Assembly: GCA_963778385.1 (NCBI GenBank)
Contig: CAVZUA010000009.1
Coordinates: 1-64,000 of the forward strand
Source: DATARH01 sp963778385
Lineage (GTDB): Bacteria > Pseudomonadota > Alphaproteobacteria > ATCC43930 > CGMCC-115725
Length of the DNA: 64,000 nucleotides
Direction of reading: 5' to 3'
A model generated the notes under the pieces. The model made no database searches, was not told the DNA's origin, and worked only from the letters and a program-made list of their open reading frames with translations. The position numbers and the translations under genes were made by a program. Positions 28,223 through 41,921 of the stretch are shown in pieces. Position 1 is the first letter of the stretch. The number at the start of each line of letters is the position of its first letter.

Positions 28223-29803
28223 TCAAGGTCGCCGCCGCGCGGCGCTGGCGGCCAGCGTGTCTTTGGCGTAGACGATCGGCTGATTGAGAAACGGATCGGC
28301 CGCGGTCCCGACCGGCTGAAACGGCACGCCGAGGTTGGGCAACTGAATGCTCTGCTCGAAATTGAAGATGTTGTTCGGGTCGTATTTCTTTTTGACCTGC
28401 TGCAGCGTGGGATAAAAATTTCCCCAATATTGCTGCGGATAGTTCGGCAGACCCCGGCGCGGGTAGTTCTGGTAGCTTTCGCCGTTGAAGTAGGGTTGCA
28501 TCAGCGTCATGTAGCCGTCGAGCCATTGCTTGGCTTGGATTTCGCCGCCGGTGGTGATGTCCCAAAACACGTCGACAAAAAAGTCCATCGCCGCGGTGCG
28601 ATGCATAAAGGCGTTGCCCCCGAACGGGGCGCTGTTGATCGCGCCGCCGTAAGGCTCGATGACCAGGGTGTTGTAGATGCTGGGGGTCGTCTTGTAGTAG
28701 TCGATGACCGTCTGCCAATCCGAAAGCGCCAGCGGCTGCTGGATGTAGCCGGACTGCTTATCCTCGGCGAGCGGGACGCCCTCGGGCAGTTGCGGAATAT
28801 CGTAAGGCGTCGCCAGCAGGTCGTAGTTGATCTGGGCGTAAGTGCCGAGCTGCTTCAGCGAATGGTTCGGCGGCGGCCCGGCGCCCGGCAGCGCCAGAAG
28901 CGGCGCGATCGCGGCATCGAGTTCCGCCTCGGTGCCGTCGAACATGATGCGCATCATCAACACCGGCGTATTGTTTTGCGCGGTGATGACCGTCATGTAG
29001 CCGAGCGTGCTCGGCGCCCCGCTCAGCATGTAGTTGTTCTGCATTTCGTAGAGCGCCGCCGCCGCGTTATCGAGCGGCCATTGCAACCACACGCCCCACA
29101 CCGCCGGCAGCTCGTAGAGCTGGTAGAGAACATTCAGCAGGACGCCGAAATTGTTGCCCGTGCCGCCGCGCACGGCCCAGAACAGATCGCCGTTGGTGGT
29201 CGGGTTCGCGGCGACGACCGAGCCGTCGGCCAGCATCATCTCGAACGCGAGCACGTTGTCGCAATTCATGCCGAATTCACGCGATGTGAACCCGTAGCCG
29301 CCGCCTTGCATATAGCCGCCGACGCAGACCTCCGGGCAGCCGCCGCCGGGCGTATGCAGCCCGTAGGTCGCAAGGTAGGTGTTGAGGGTGCCGAACGGCG
29401 TGCCGGGCCCGGCGATCAAGCCAAACGGGGTCGGCGGCGGCAGGAACGGTGGCAAGAAACAATAATTGAGGCCGCTCGTGTCGATGACCAGCCCGCCGTC
29501 ATTGATGCAATAGCCGGCAGTGCTGTGGCCGCCGGATCGGCACACAAAGGGCACGCTGTTCTGTTGTGCCCAGGAAAGGCAGCAAGCAACATCCGATTCG
29601 CCGGTGCAATAAGCGATCAGCGCCGGAAAGCCTGGGAAGGCGAGGTTGGCGATCTGACAGTCCTTGGCGTAGTTGGGGCTGTTCGGCCAGACCAAATTTC
29701 CCTCGAAACACGACATGCCCGCAGGATCGAAACCATGCGACCTCAAGGCCAGGGCGTTGTTGGTTCGGCGCGCGACGGCGATCGGATGTCTGCGGAACGG
29801 CAT
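28223..29803 (-). CDS. FAD-linked oxidase, berberine bridge enzyme-like
   Basis: 526-aa flavoprotein of the p-cresol methylhydroxylase/BBE group. The FAD domain includes VPFVCRSGGHSTAGY (His about 93) and GGGCPEVCVGGYMQGGGYGF (Cys about 156); His and Cys at this spacing are the residues that hold FAD bicovalently in plant and fungal BBE-like oxidases. Then comes MNCDNVLAFEMMLADGSVV, GDLFWAVRGGTGNNFGV, and the C-terminal BBE domain KKKYDPNNIFNFEQSIQLP. No signal peptide is obvious. Such enzymes oxidise alcohols, sugars or alkaloids; the substrate here is unknown. Confidence 0.85.
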   Translation of the reverse strand: MPFRRHPIAVARRTNNALALRSHGFDPAGMSCFEGNLVWPNSPNYAKDCQIANLAFPGFPALIAYCTGESDVACCLSWAQQNSVPFVCRSGGHSTAGYCINDGGLVIDTSGLNYCFLPPFLPPPTPFGLIAGPGTPFGTLNTYLATYGLHTPGGGCPEVCVGGYMQGGGYGFTSREFGMNCDNVLAFEMMLADGSVVAANPTTNGDLFWAVRGGTGNNFGVLLNVLYQLYELPAVWGVWLQWPLDNAAAALYEMQNNYMLSGAPSTLGYMTVITAQNNTPVLMMRIMFDGTEAELDAAIAPLLALPGAGPPPNHSLKQLGTYAQINYDLLATPYDIPQLPEGVPLAEDKQSGYIQQPLALSDWQTVIDYYKTTPSIYNTLVIEPYGGAINSAPFGGNAFMHRTAAMDFFVDVFWDITTGGEIQAKQWLDGYMTLMQPYFNGESYQNYPRRGLPNYPQQYWGNFYPTLQQVKKKYDPNNIFNFEQSIQLPNLGVPFQPVGTAADPFLNQPIVYAKDTLAASAARRRP

Positions 29804-30024
29804 GGCTCACCTCCATCGGTGACGAGACGGGCGGCCTCGCTCGCGACAGTAACGAGGCCGGACATTACCGGCAATTCACAGTCGAACGCGGCGTGGCGCG
29901 GCTCGATCCAAAGACTTTACGACGAAAATGCGACAGATCAGGTGATGGCCGCGAACAGGCGATTAGGACCGCACGGCGCGGCGAGGTATTGTGGGCGCGG
30001 AAGGTTGGTGAACCAGGCGTGCTG

Positions 30025-35234
<5,210 letters not shown>

Positions 35235-35238
<4 letters not shown>

Positions 35239-35624
35239 GCGTGAGCATCTTGGTGGTCGACGACGAGCCGGACGTGCCGGATCTGTTTCGCCAGCGCTTC
35301 CGGCGCGAGGCGCGGGCGGGGACCTATGTGCTGCATTTCGCGGCCTCGGGCGAGGAAGCGCTCGGCCAGCTCTCCGACGGGGTCGAGCCCGAGCTGATCG
35401 TGATCCTCTCCGACATCAACATGCCGGGGATGGACGGGCTCGAACTGCTGCGCGCGGTCAAGCAGCGCCGCCCCGATCTGCCGGTGATGATGGTGAGCGC
35501 CTATGGCGACGACGAGCGCCGCCGCCGCGCCGCCGAATACGGCGCCTTCGAGTTCGTCACCAAACCCGTCAACTTCGACACACTCAAGGAACAGCTCAGG
35601 CAACTGCCGGAGGCTAGGGTTTAG
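35235..35624 (+). CDS. Single-domain response regulator (receiver)
   Basis: 129 aa, entirely a CheY-like receiver. The acidic pocket is VVDDEPD, the phosphorylation Asp is in LSDINMPGMDG, the conserved Ser is in MMVSAYG and the Lys is in FVTKPVNF. It overlaps the multi-GAF kinase by 4 nt and is followed after 1 nt by a receiver-cyclase gene, so the three form one operon. With no output domain it may act as a phosphate shuttle or sink, or bind a partner directly. Confidence 0.93.
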
Positions 35625-35625
35625 A

Positions 35626-36720
35626 ATGGCTGCCGCCAAGATCCTCGCGGTCGATGACGAGCCCGATTTCGAGCAGCTGATCACCCAGCGTTTCCGCCGG
35701 CAGATCCGCGACAAGGAATTCGAGTTCCGCTTCGCACATCACGGTGAGGAGGCGCTGGCGGTATTGGCGGCCGAGCCGGACGTGGATCTGCTGTTGCTCG
35801 ACATCAACATGCCGGTGATGGATGGACTGACCCTGCTTGGGGAGCTGCGCGAGCGGCGCATCGAGGTGCGCACGATCATGGTGTCGGCTTACGGCGACAT
35901 GCAGAATCTGCGCACCGCGATGAACCGCGGCGCGTTCGATTTCGTCACCAAGCCGGTCGATTTCGGCGACCTCGAAATCACCGTCCGCAAGACGATCGAC
36001 GATATCGCCCGGCTGCGCGACATCGATCAGCGCCGTAAAGCGGCGGAGCGGGCGCGGACCAATCTGGCGCGGTATTTCTCACCGCATTTCGCAACGATGC
36101 TGGCCGAGCGCGACGACCCGCTCGGCGCGGTGCGGCGGCAAAACATCGCCGTGCTGTTCTGCGACATCGTCGGCTTTACCCGGATGGCCGAGGCAATGGC
36201 GCCCGAGGCCGTGGTCACGATGCTGCGTCAGTTCCACGACCGGATGACGGCGCAAATCTTCGCCTGCGGCGGCTCGGTCGAGAAATATATCGGCGACGAG
36301 ATTTTTGCGGTGTTCGGCGTGCCGGAGCCGACCGGGGAGGATGCCGGCAACGCGCTCAAATGCGGCCATATGATGCTGACCGCGCTCGAGACGTGGAACG
36401 ATGAGCGCGAGGCGGCGGGCGAACCGCGACTGGCGATCGGCGTCGGGCTCAATTGCGGCGCGGCGGTGCTCGGCGATGTCGGCAGCGAGCATACGCTGTC
36501 GTTTACGGTGATCGGCGACACGGTCAATACGGCGAGCCGCCTGCAGGGCCTGACGCGATCGCTGAAGACACCGCTCGTCGCTGCCAACGCGGTGATCGAG
36601 GCCATCAGGGAGGCGCCCGGTCACGCTGCCACCGGGTTGCTCGGGCGGCTGCGCGATTGCGGCGAGCAGATGGTGCGCGGCCGCAACAGCGCGGTGCATA
36701 TCTGGACCTGGGGAGGATAG
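35626..36720 (+). CDS. Response regulator with class III adenylate cyclase output
   Basis: 364 aa from the ATG at 35626, one base after the preceding stop. Residues 1-120 are a receiver (AVDDEPDF, LLDINMPVMDG with the phospho-Asp, MVSAYGDM, FVTKPVDF). After a helical linker the cyclase domain has metal-binding Asp in VLFCDIVGFTRMAE and GDEIFAVFG, the adenine-selecting Lys in VEKYIGDE, and the transition-state segment IGDTVNTASRLQ. All catalytic residues look present, so cAMP synthesis gated by phosphorylation from the adjacent kinase is likely. cGMP cannot be excluded by eye. Confidence 0.92.
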   Translation: MAAAKILAVDDEPDFEQLITQRFRRQIRDKEFEFRFAHHGEEALAVLAAEPDVDLLLLDINMPVMDGLTLLGELRERRIEVRTIMVSAYGDMQNLRTAMNRGAFDFVTKPVDFGDLEITVRKTIDDIARLRDIDQRRKAAERARTNLARYFSPHFATMLAERDDPLGAVRRQNIAVLFCDIVGFTRMAEAMAPEAVVTMLRQFHDRMTAQIFACGGSVEKYIGDEIFAVFGVPEPTGEDAGNALKCGHMMLTALETWNDEREAAGEPRLAIGVGLNCGAAVLGDVGSEHTLSFTVIGDTVNTASRLQGLTRSLKTPLVAANAVIEAIREAPGHAATGLLGRLRDCGEQMVRGRNSAVHIWTWGG

Positions 36721-36744
36721 AGATGGCCTCCTGATGCCCCCCCA

Positions 36745-36815
36745 ACGCAGGTCGGGGTCCATCCCGCCGGTATTCGTGCGGTTCGACGATGGGCCCCGAC
36801 CTTCGTCGGGGTGGA
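36745..36815. repeat. Inverted repeat downstream of the cyclase
   Basis: Arms around caggtcggggtccatc and gatgggccccgacctt pair imperfectly, with a second local hairpin ccccgaccttcgtcgggg at the right. It separates the cyclase from a convergent gene and could be a terminator. Related ggtcggggtc motifs are common interspersed repeats in alphaproteobacteria. Confidence 0.55.
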
Positions 36816-36821
36816 AGCAGG

Positions 36822-37835
36822 TCAGTTCCCCGGCTGCTTGTAGATCTCCGGGAAGAAAAGCTGCTGCCAGGAGTCGGGGTTATGTCTGACCCGGCCGGTG
36901 CGATGCAGGAAGGTGACGAGGCGCTGGATTCCGGCGGGCGTCGGTGAGAAGGCCATGTCGGGATCACCCAGCATGTCGGTCAGCTCCTCGATCGGAATGT
37001 CGTTGCTCTTCTCCATCGTGTCGTAGATTTCCGCGGTGGCGCCGCGGCTCGATTTGATGAACTCGCCGGCTTGGGTCAGGGCGGCGACCAGCGACGCGCA
37101 CAGCGCCGGGTTGGCGTCGCGAAACGGCGCCGTCGTCACCACCACGCCGACGCTGTGCGCACCGAGGATGTCGTAGGAATCCATGACGCGATGGATCGCC
37201 GAGTCACCGCGCTCGTCATCGGCGTAGGGGGTGCGGGAGAAATCGGCGTTGATGTCGCCCTTGCCGGAGTGCAGCGCGTTGTCGGCGTCGTCGCTGCTGC
37301 GCGCGACGGTCAGCGCATCGAGTTTGTCGTACTGTCCGACGCCCCATTCGTCGGCCGCCGCCATCTGCAGCAATACCGCCGGCAGCGACACCTTGGGCGC
37401 CGGCACGGCGATGCGGTCTTTCGCCGTGAAATCGCGGATGGTCTGGATCGCCGGGTTGCGCGACAGCAGCTGGTACGGCATCCGCGCGAGCCCCGCCAGG
37501 CCGCGGATTTCCTCGGGCGTACCGCTGCGCTCGTCCCAAGCGAGCAGAAACCCGACAAGGTCGGTCGTCGCGACGACGTCGGCCTCGCCTTTCAGCAATT
37601 GATCGAGCGGGTTGCCGCCGTTGGGCGCCAGCCATTGCACGGTGACGGCCGGAAGACCGCGCGCCTGCGCCTGCTTCTCGATGAGGCCGTCATGCGCCGC
37701 GATGATCAGCGACAACGCCGCCAGGTCGGGCGGCACGACGATGCGCAGCGTCGCGACATCCGCCGCGGCGGGCATTGCCGGCAGCAGCGCGAGCACCGCA
37801 AGCACGCGCGTCAGAAAACTCAGCCGTCCGCTCAT
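36822..37835 (-). CDS. ABC transporter substrate-binding protein (NMT1/SsuA-like)
   Basis: 337-aa periplasmic type II binding protein. The signal peptide is MSGRLSFLTRVLAVLALLPA then MPAAADVA. The mature domain opens TLRIVVPPDLAALSLIIAAH, with LLKGEADVVATTDLVGFLLA and DRIAVPAPKVSLPAVLLQMA, typical of nitrate/taurine/thiamine-precursor binding proteins. No permease or ATPase gene is adjacent, so it is an orphan in this window. Ligand unknown. It is convergent with the cyclase gene. Confidence 0.82.
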   Translation of the reverse strand: MSGRLSFLTRVLAVLALLPAMPAAADVATLRIVVPPDLAALSLIIAAHDGLIEKQAQARGLPAVTVQWLAPNGGNPLDQLLKGEADVVATTDLVGFLLAWDERSGTPEEIRGLAGLARMPYQLLSRNPAIQTIRDFTAKDRIAVPAPKVSLPAVLLQMAAADEWGVGQYDKLDALTVARSSDDADNALHSGKGDINADFSRTPYADDERGDSAIHRVMDSYDILGAHSVGVVVTTAPFRDANPALCASLVAALTQAGEFIKSSRGATAEIYDTMEKSNDIPIEELTDMLGDPDMAFSPTPAGIQRLVTFLHRTGRVRHNPDSWQQLFFPEIYKQPGN

Positions 37836-37933
37836 TCCGCTGTAAAGTCCCGCGCCCGCCCTGCTCTGCGCACACCTGTCTCGGCTCGCGCCGCCAGTAT
37901 ATGCTGTCGCGAACGGATCGAGGGGAGGACAAG

Positions 37934-38711
37934 ATGCCCGGGATGCTCGACGGCAAATCCGCCCTGGTCACCGGCGGAGGCGGCGGCATCGGCCGCGCCA
38001 CCGCGCTGGCGATGGCGCGCGAGGGCGCCCGCGTGGCGGTGGCGGATTTCATGGCCGATGGCGCGGCGCAAACTGTCGGCCTGATCAACGCGGCCGGCGG
38101 CCAGGCGATAACCCTGACCGGCGACGTGACCCGTAGCCGCGACGTAAAGGCGATGCTCGACGATACGTTCGTCGCTTTCGGCGGGCTCGACTGCGCCTTC
38201 AACAATGCCGGGATCGCGCCCTATCAGGTCGACGCCAGCGGGAAGAAGACCGCCGAGCGAGGAGGCGTTTGACCGGATGATCGCGGTCAACCTCAAGGGG
38301 GTGTGGCTGTGCATGCGGGCGGAAATCCGCCAGATGCAGACGCAAAAGCGGATGGGCCGCCCCGGCGGCGCGATCGTCAATACCGGGTCGATCGCCGGGC
38401 TGATCGGGCTGGTGACCTCGTCGGCCTATGTCGCCGCCAAACACGGCGTGCTCGGCCTCACCAAGACCGCCGCACTGGAATACGCCGAGGACAGCATCCG
38501 GGTGAACGCGGTCTGCCCCGGCTTTATCAAGACGCGGATGACCGAAGACGCGATGCGCCGGCGCGGCGAGCGGATCATCGCGCAGACGCCGATGGGCCGC
38601 ATGGGCGAGCCCGAGGAGATCGCCGAGATGGTGGTGTGGCTGTGCTCCGACCGCGCCAGCTATGTGACCGGCGCCTGCTACAATGTCGATGGCGGCTGGA
38701 TGGCGGTGTGA
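37934..38711 (+). pseudogene. SDR-family oxidoreductase with one frameshift
   Basis: Short-chain dehydrogenase of classical type, about 258 aa when restored. It starts at the ATG after gggaggac with MPGMLDGKSALVTGGGGGIG (TGxxxGIG cofactor site) and has FNNAGIAPYQVD (NNAG). Near base 38259 an extra base, or loss of two, breaks the frame between KKTAE and EEAFDRMIAVNLKG. The catalytic NTGSIAG Ser and YVAAKHG YxxxK follow intact, then VNAVCPGFIKTRMTE and the terminal VDGGWMAV. The span (778 nt) is one over a multiple of three. Probably a consensus error, since both halves look under selection. Confidence 0.85.
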
Positions 38712-38753
38712 TCGTACACAGCGATTGCGGCGAATTGCCAAGTAGCGGAGTCT

Positions 38754-38773
38754 TGTGTAAATTGATGTGTAAA
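38754..38773 (+). promoter_or_regulatory. Direct repeats upstream of vapB (possible operator)
   Basis: The 8-mer tgtgtaaa occurs at 38754-38761 and again at 38766-38773, 12 nt apart, immediately before the vapB start. The inverted counterpart acacaca follows at 38779-38785. Spacing close to one helical turn suggests a VapBC autorepression site; this is inference. Confidence 0.4.
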
Positions 38774-38785
38774 GGAACACACACA

Positions 38786-38986
38786 TTGGCCACCAATCTC
38801 TCGATCGATCCTGAGCTGCTTAATCAAGCGCTCGAAGTGAGCGGTGAACGCACCAAAAAAGCCGCGGTGACCAAAGCACTTCAGGAATTCATTGCGCGGC
38901 GCCGGCAAAAAGGGCTGCTTGAGCTGATCGGCAATCTCGAATGGGATGACGGTTTCGATTACAAAGCCGAGCGTTCCCGCAATTGA
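38786..38986 (+). CDS. VapB-family antitoxin
   Basis: 66 aa beginning at a TTG with AAAGGA about 8 nt upstream; an in-frame ATG at 38765 would add seven residues but removes the usual MATNLSID-type start. The sequence ATNLSIDPELLNQALEVSGE, TKKAAVTKALQEFIARR and the tail LEWDDGFDYKAERSRN is a typical type II VapB (RHH DNA-binding N-terminus, toxin-wrapping C-terminus). It overlaps the toxin gene by 4 nt. Confidence 0.88.
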   Translation: MATNLSIDPELLNQALEVSGERTKKAAVTKALQEFIARRRQKGLLELIGNLEWDDGFDYKAERSRN

Positions 38987-39399
38987 GCTTATTTGTCGAT
39001 ACCAGTGTCTGGTCGCTTGCATTTCGGCGTGACCACCCGGGAACGGCACCAGAATCGATTGAATTGGCGCGCGCCATTGAAGCCGGAGAACAGCTGTTCA
39101 CCACAGGGCTGGTTCTACAGGAGCTACTGCAGGGGTTCAGCGGTCCGCGATCGCGCGATCAGATCATCAAACACTTTTCTGTTTTTCCTTTGCTGACTCC
39201 CGAGCGGCGCGATCACGTCGCCGCCGCGGAGTTGCGAAATACCTGTCGCCGCAACGGTATACAGATCGGGACCATTGATGCGCTTCTCGCTCAGCTCTGT
39301 CTCCGTCGTGATTTGACGATGCTGACTGCCGATAACGATTTTCGTTACATAGCGAAGCATTGCGACCTAAAGATTTGGGATAAGGCAACGCACAACTAG
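38983..39399 (+). CDS. VapC-family PIN toxin ribonuclease
   Basis: 138 aa starting at a TTG that overlaps the antitoxin stop. PIN residues are visible: FVDTSVWSLAF (first Asp), GLVLQELLQGF (Glu), GTIDALLAQLC (Asp) and TADNDFRYIA (Asp). With vapB it forms a complete toxin-antitoxin pair sitting between two SDR genes, unrelated to them in function. Confidence 0.88.
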   Translation: MSLFVDTSVWSLAFRRDHPGTAPESIELARAIEAGEQLFTTGLVLQELLQGFSGPRSRDQIIKHFSVFPLLTPERRDHVAAAELRNTCRRNGIQIGTIDALLAQLCLRRDLTMLTADNDFRYIAKHCDLKIWDKATHN

Positions 39400-39448
39400 C
39401 GGTTCGACCCGAACTGCATTCGCAAGCGACAAATGTGGAGGACAAGTG

Positions 39449-40216
39449 ATGCCCGGGCGTTCTGAAGGGCGGGTCGCGCTGATCACCGGCGGGGCGCGCG
39501 GGATCGGCGCGGCAACCGCCGAGCGGCTCGCCGAGGACGGCGCGGCAGTGGCGTTGTGCGACCTCGATCTTGTCGCGGCCGAGGCGACGGCGGCGCAGAT
39601 CGCCGCGCGCTGCGGCGTCAAGGCGATCGGGATCAAGGCCGATGTCAGCAAAAGCGACGAAGTCGAGCACATGGTCGAGGAAATCGTGCTGCGTCTCGGT
39701 TCGCTCGACATCCTCGTCAACAATGCCGGGATCACCCGCGACAACCTCGTCCACAAGATGACCGAGGACGATTGGGACGCAGTCGCCGGGGTGCATCTGC
39801 GCGGCGCGTTCCTGTGCTCGCGCGCGGCGCAGCGCGAGATGGTCAAGCGCAACTGGGGGCGGATCGTCAACCTGTCCTCGGTCTCGGCGCTGGGCAATCG
39901 CGGCCAGACCAACTATTCGACCGCCAAGGCCGGCTTGCAGGGCATGGCCAAGACCTTGGCGATCGAACTGGGGCGCTACGGCATCACCGCCAATGCGGTC
40001 GCGCCCGGCTTTATCGACAGCGAGATGACGCGCGCGACCGCCGTCCGGCTCGGCCGCGACCCCGAGGAATGGAAAGAGGAACGGGCGCGCGAAATCCCGG
40101 TGCGCCGGGCCGGCGTGCCGCGCGACGTGGCCAATCTGATCGCCTTCCTGTGCAGCGACGAGGCGTCGTTCATTTCCGGGCAGGTGATCTACATTGCCGG
40201 CGGCCCGCGGGCGTGA
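39449..40216 (+). CDS. SDR-family oxidoreductase, FabG-like
   Basis: 255-aa short-chain dehydrogenase from the ATG at 39449 (GGAGGAC about 8 nt upstream). Cofactor site is LITGGARGIGAATAERLAED, then ILVNNAGITRDNLVHKMTED (the NNAG motif with the FabG-like TRDNL), catalytic VNLSSVSALGNRGQTNYSTA with the YxxxK continuing, and NAVAPGFIDSEMT. It ends SGQVIYIAGGPRA. A ketoacyl- or hydroxyacyl-CoA-type reductase is likely; exact substrate unknown. A repeat and a sugar kinase gene follow. Confidence 0.9.
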   Translation: MPGRSEGRVALITGGARGIGAATAERLAEDGAAVALCDLDLVAAEATAAQIAARCGVKAIGIKADVSKSDEVEHMVEEIVLRLGSLDILVNNAGITRDNLVHKMTEDDWDAVAGVHLRGAFLCSRAAQREMVKRNWGRIVNLSSVSALGNRGQTNYSTAKAGLQGMAKTLAIELGRYGITANAVAPGFIDSEMTRATAVRLGRDPEEWKEERAREIPVRRAGVPRDVANLIAFLCSDEASFISGQVIYIAGGPRA

Positions 40217-40237
40217 GGATGGTCCCCGCACTTTCCC

Positions 40238-40346
40238 TCGTCATTCCCGCGAAAGCGGGAATCCAGGGGCAGCCGAGGCGCACCTCGCCAGGCCCGATAT
40301 CGATAGCGTGTGCATTCCTGGCCCCCCGCCTTCGCGGGGATGACGA
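40238..40346. repeat. Inverted repeat before the PfkB kinase gene
   Basis: Hairpins cattcccgcgaaagcgggaa at the left and ccccgccttcgcgggg at the right, bounded by cgtcat and atgacg, with tccaggggcagcc between. Same family as the element at 23642-23722. It ends about 17 nt before the kinase start codon and is open in that frame. Confidence 0.8.
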
Positions 40347-40363
40347 ATAGGGAAGCGGCTCGC

Positions 40364-41344
40364 ATGCCTGCGGAAGTAACGCAATACGACTTCCTGACGC
40401 TCGGCGAGACGCTGATCCGGCTGTCGCCACCGGGCATGCTGCGGCTCGACCAGGCGCGGGCGTTCGAGGTCTGCGTCGGCGGCAGCGAGCTTAATGTCGC
40501 CTGCTTGCTGGCGAGGCTCGGCCGGCGAGCAGCCTGGGTGTCGCGGCTGCCGCGCGGCCCGCTCGGCCGTATCGTCGATGGCGAAGGCCGCCGCCACGGC
40601 GTCGACATGGGTCATGTGAAATGGGTGGACGCTCGCCAGGGGCTGATGTTTTTCGAGGCCGGCCCGACGCCACGCAACGCGCGGGTGATCTACGATCGCC
40701 AGAACTCGGCCGCCGCCGGCATGGCGATCGGCGACGCGGATTGGTCCGCGCTGATCGCCGCCAGCAACCGCGTGCATCTCTCGGGGATTACCCCGGCGCT
40801 TAGCGAAAGCTGCAAGGCGGTCGTGCTGGAGGTGGCCGCGCTGGCCGTCCGCTCGGGAAAGCCGTTGTCCTACGACCTGAACTATCGCGCGACGCTGACG
40901 ACGGCCCCTGAGGCCGAGGCGGTGCTGGCGACCATCGCGCCGCATCTCGAGTTGCTTGTCCTCGCCGAGCGCGACGCGCAGCAGGTGCTCGGCTTCGCGG
41001 AAGCCGGCGAACGCCTCGCCGAGGCTGTCGCCGGACGCTACGGCATGCCGCTGGTCGCGCTGACCCGCTCGCCGGATGCCGACACCGGCGACGTTTTTCT
41101 AGCGCACGGCGCCGTGCGCTACGCGCCGCGCTACCCGGTGGAGATCGTCGACCGCATCGGCGCCGGGGATTCGTTTCTCGCCGGGCTGATCCACGGGCTG
41201 TTGGATGGCGACCCTGACCGGGCGATCCGGCTCGCGGCCTACGCCGCTGCGATCGGTCTCGCCACGCCCGGCGACATCAACTACTTCGGAAGCGAAGACC
41301 TCGCGGCATTCGATACGGATATGACGGGTCGTCTGGTTCGTTGA
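40364..41344 (+). CDS. PfkB-family sugar kinase (2-keto-3-deoxygluconate kinase-like)
   Basis: 326 aa from the ATG at 40364. The N-terminal YDFLTLGETLIRLSPPG and FEVCVGGSELNVACLLARLG match KdgK-like kinases, and the ATP/anion-hole signature with catalytic Asp is DRIGAGDSFLAGLIHGLL. The ORF extends upstream to 40310, but that part is encoded by the interspersed repeat. Its 3' end overlaps the convergent receiver gene by 68 nt. Probable substrate is 2-keto-3-deoxy-gluconate or a related keto-sugar, by family resemblance only. Confidence 0.85.
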   Translation: MPAEVTQYDFLTLGETLIRLSPPGMLRLDQARAFEVCVGGSELNVACLLARLGRRAAWVSRLPRGPLGRIVDGEGRRHGVDMGHVKWVDARQGLMFFEAGPTPRNARVIYDRQNSAAAGMAIGDADWSALIAASNRVHLSGITPALSESCKAVVLEVAALAVRSGKPLSYDLNYRATLTTAPEAEAVLATIAPHLELLVLAERDAQQVLGFAEAGERLAEAVAGRYGMPLVALTRSPDADTGDVFLAHGAVRYAPRYPVEIVDRIGAGDSFLAGLIHGLLDGDPDRAIRLAAYAAAIGLATPGDINYFGSEDLAAFDTDMTGRLVR

Positions 41345-41768
41345 GCGGCGACACCCAATCCGGCGTCTGGCGAAACCACACGGCGGCGATCTCGGCTTCC
41401 GGCACGGCGAGCGTTTCGCCTACGACCCGGTGCAGTTCGTCGCGGCAGATCGGCTTTTGCAGCGTTGCGTCGGCGCCGAGAGCGACGGCGGCCTTGAGAT
41501 AGAACCCCCGGTCCGGCGCGCCCGTACCCGACATCGCGATGATGCGGATTTGCGGGTCGAGCTGGCGCATCGCGCGCATTGTCTCGATGCCTTCCATATG
41601 TGGCATGACGATGTCGGTGATTACCAGATCGAAACACTGCGGAAGGAATTTGGTGAGTGCGTCTCGCCCGTCTTCGGCGAGAGTCACGATATGCCCGGCG
41701 CCCCGCAGGGCCGCGGCGATCTCGACGCGAACCAACGCTTCGTCGTCGATCACCAAAATGCGAGCCAT
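41277..41768 (-). CDS. Stand-alone response regulator (receiver) with short C-terminal tail
   Basis: 163 aa from MARILVIDDEALVRVEIAAA; a longer ORF adds nine residues. The receiver is complete: acidic pair IDDE, phospho-Asp in DLVITDIVMPHMEG, Ser in IAMSGTG, Lys in LQKPICRDEL. About 40 residues follow the receiver (PEAEIAAVWFRQTPDWVSPL and on) with no known output domain. The last 68 nt overlap the end of the convergent kinase gene. It lies 150 nt downstream of phoB on the same strand, and no kinase is adjacent to it. Confidence 0.87.
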   Translation of the reverse strand: MARILVIDDEALVRVEIAAALRGAGHIVTLAEDGRDALTKFLPQCFDLVITDIVMPHMEGIETMRAMRQLDPQIRIIAMSGTGAPDRGFYLKAAVALGADATLQKPICRDELHRVVGETLAVPEAEIAAVWFRQTPDWVSPLNEPDDPSYPYRMPRGLRFRSS

Positions 41769-41921
41769 CGCCAACTCGCGCACTAGTCGGTACACCTTAT
41801 TTCAGATGTTATTCAAATAACCGGCACTGTGGTGTGCAACGGAAAAGCGGGCTTTTCGGCTCAAATTTTTGCACGGCTGGCCCACAAATTTTCGTGAGCA
41901 ACGACGTAGGGCGACAGCGCG

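Noticed and set aside
39395..39420. ggttcgacc-like sequence as a tRNA T-arm
   Set aside because: No matching acceptor, D or anticodon arms around it; no tRNA was found anywhere in the window.
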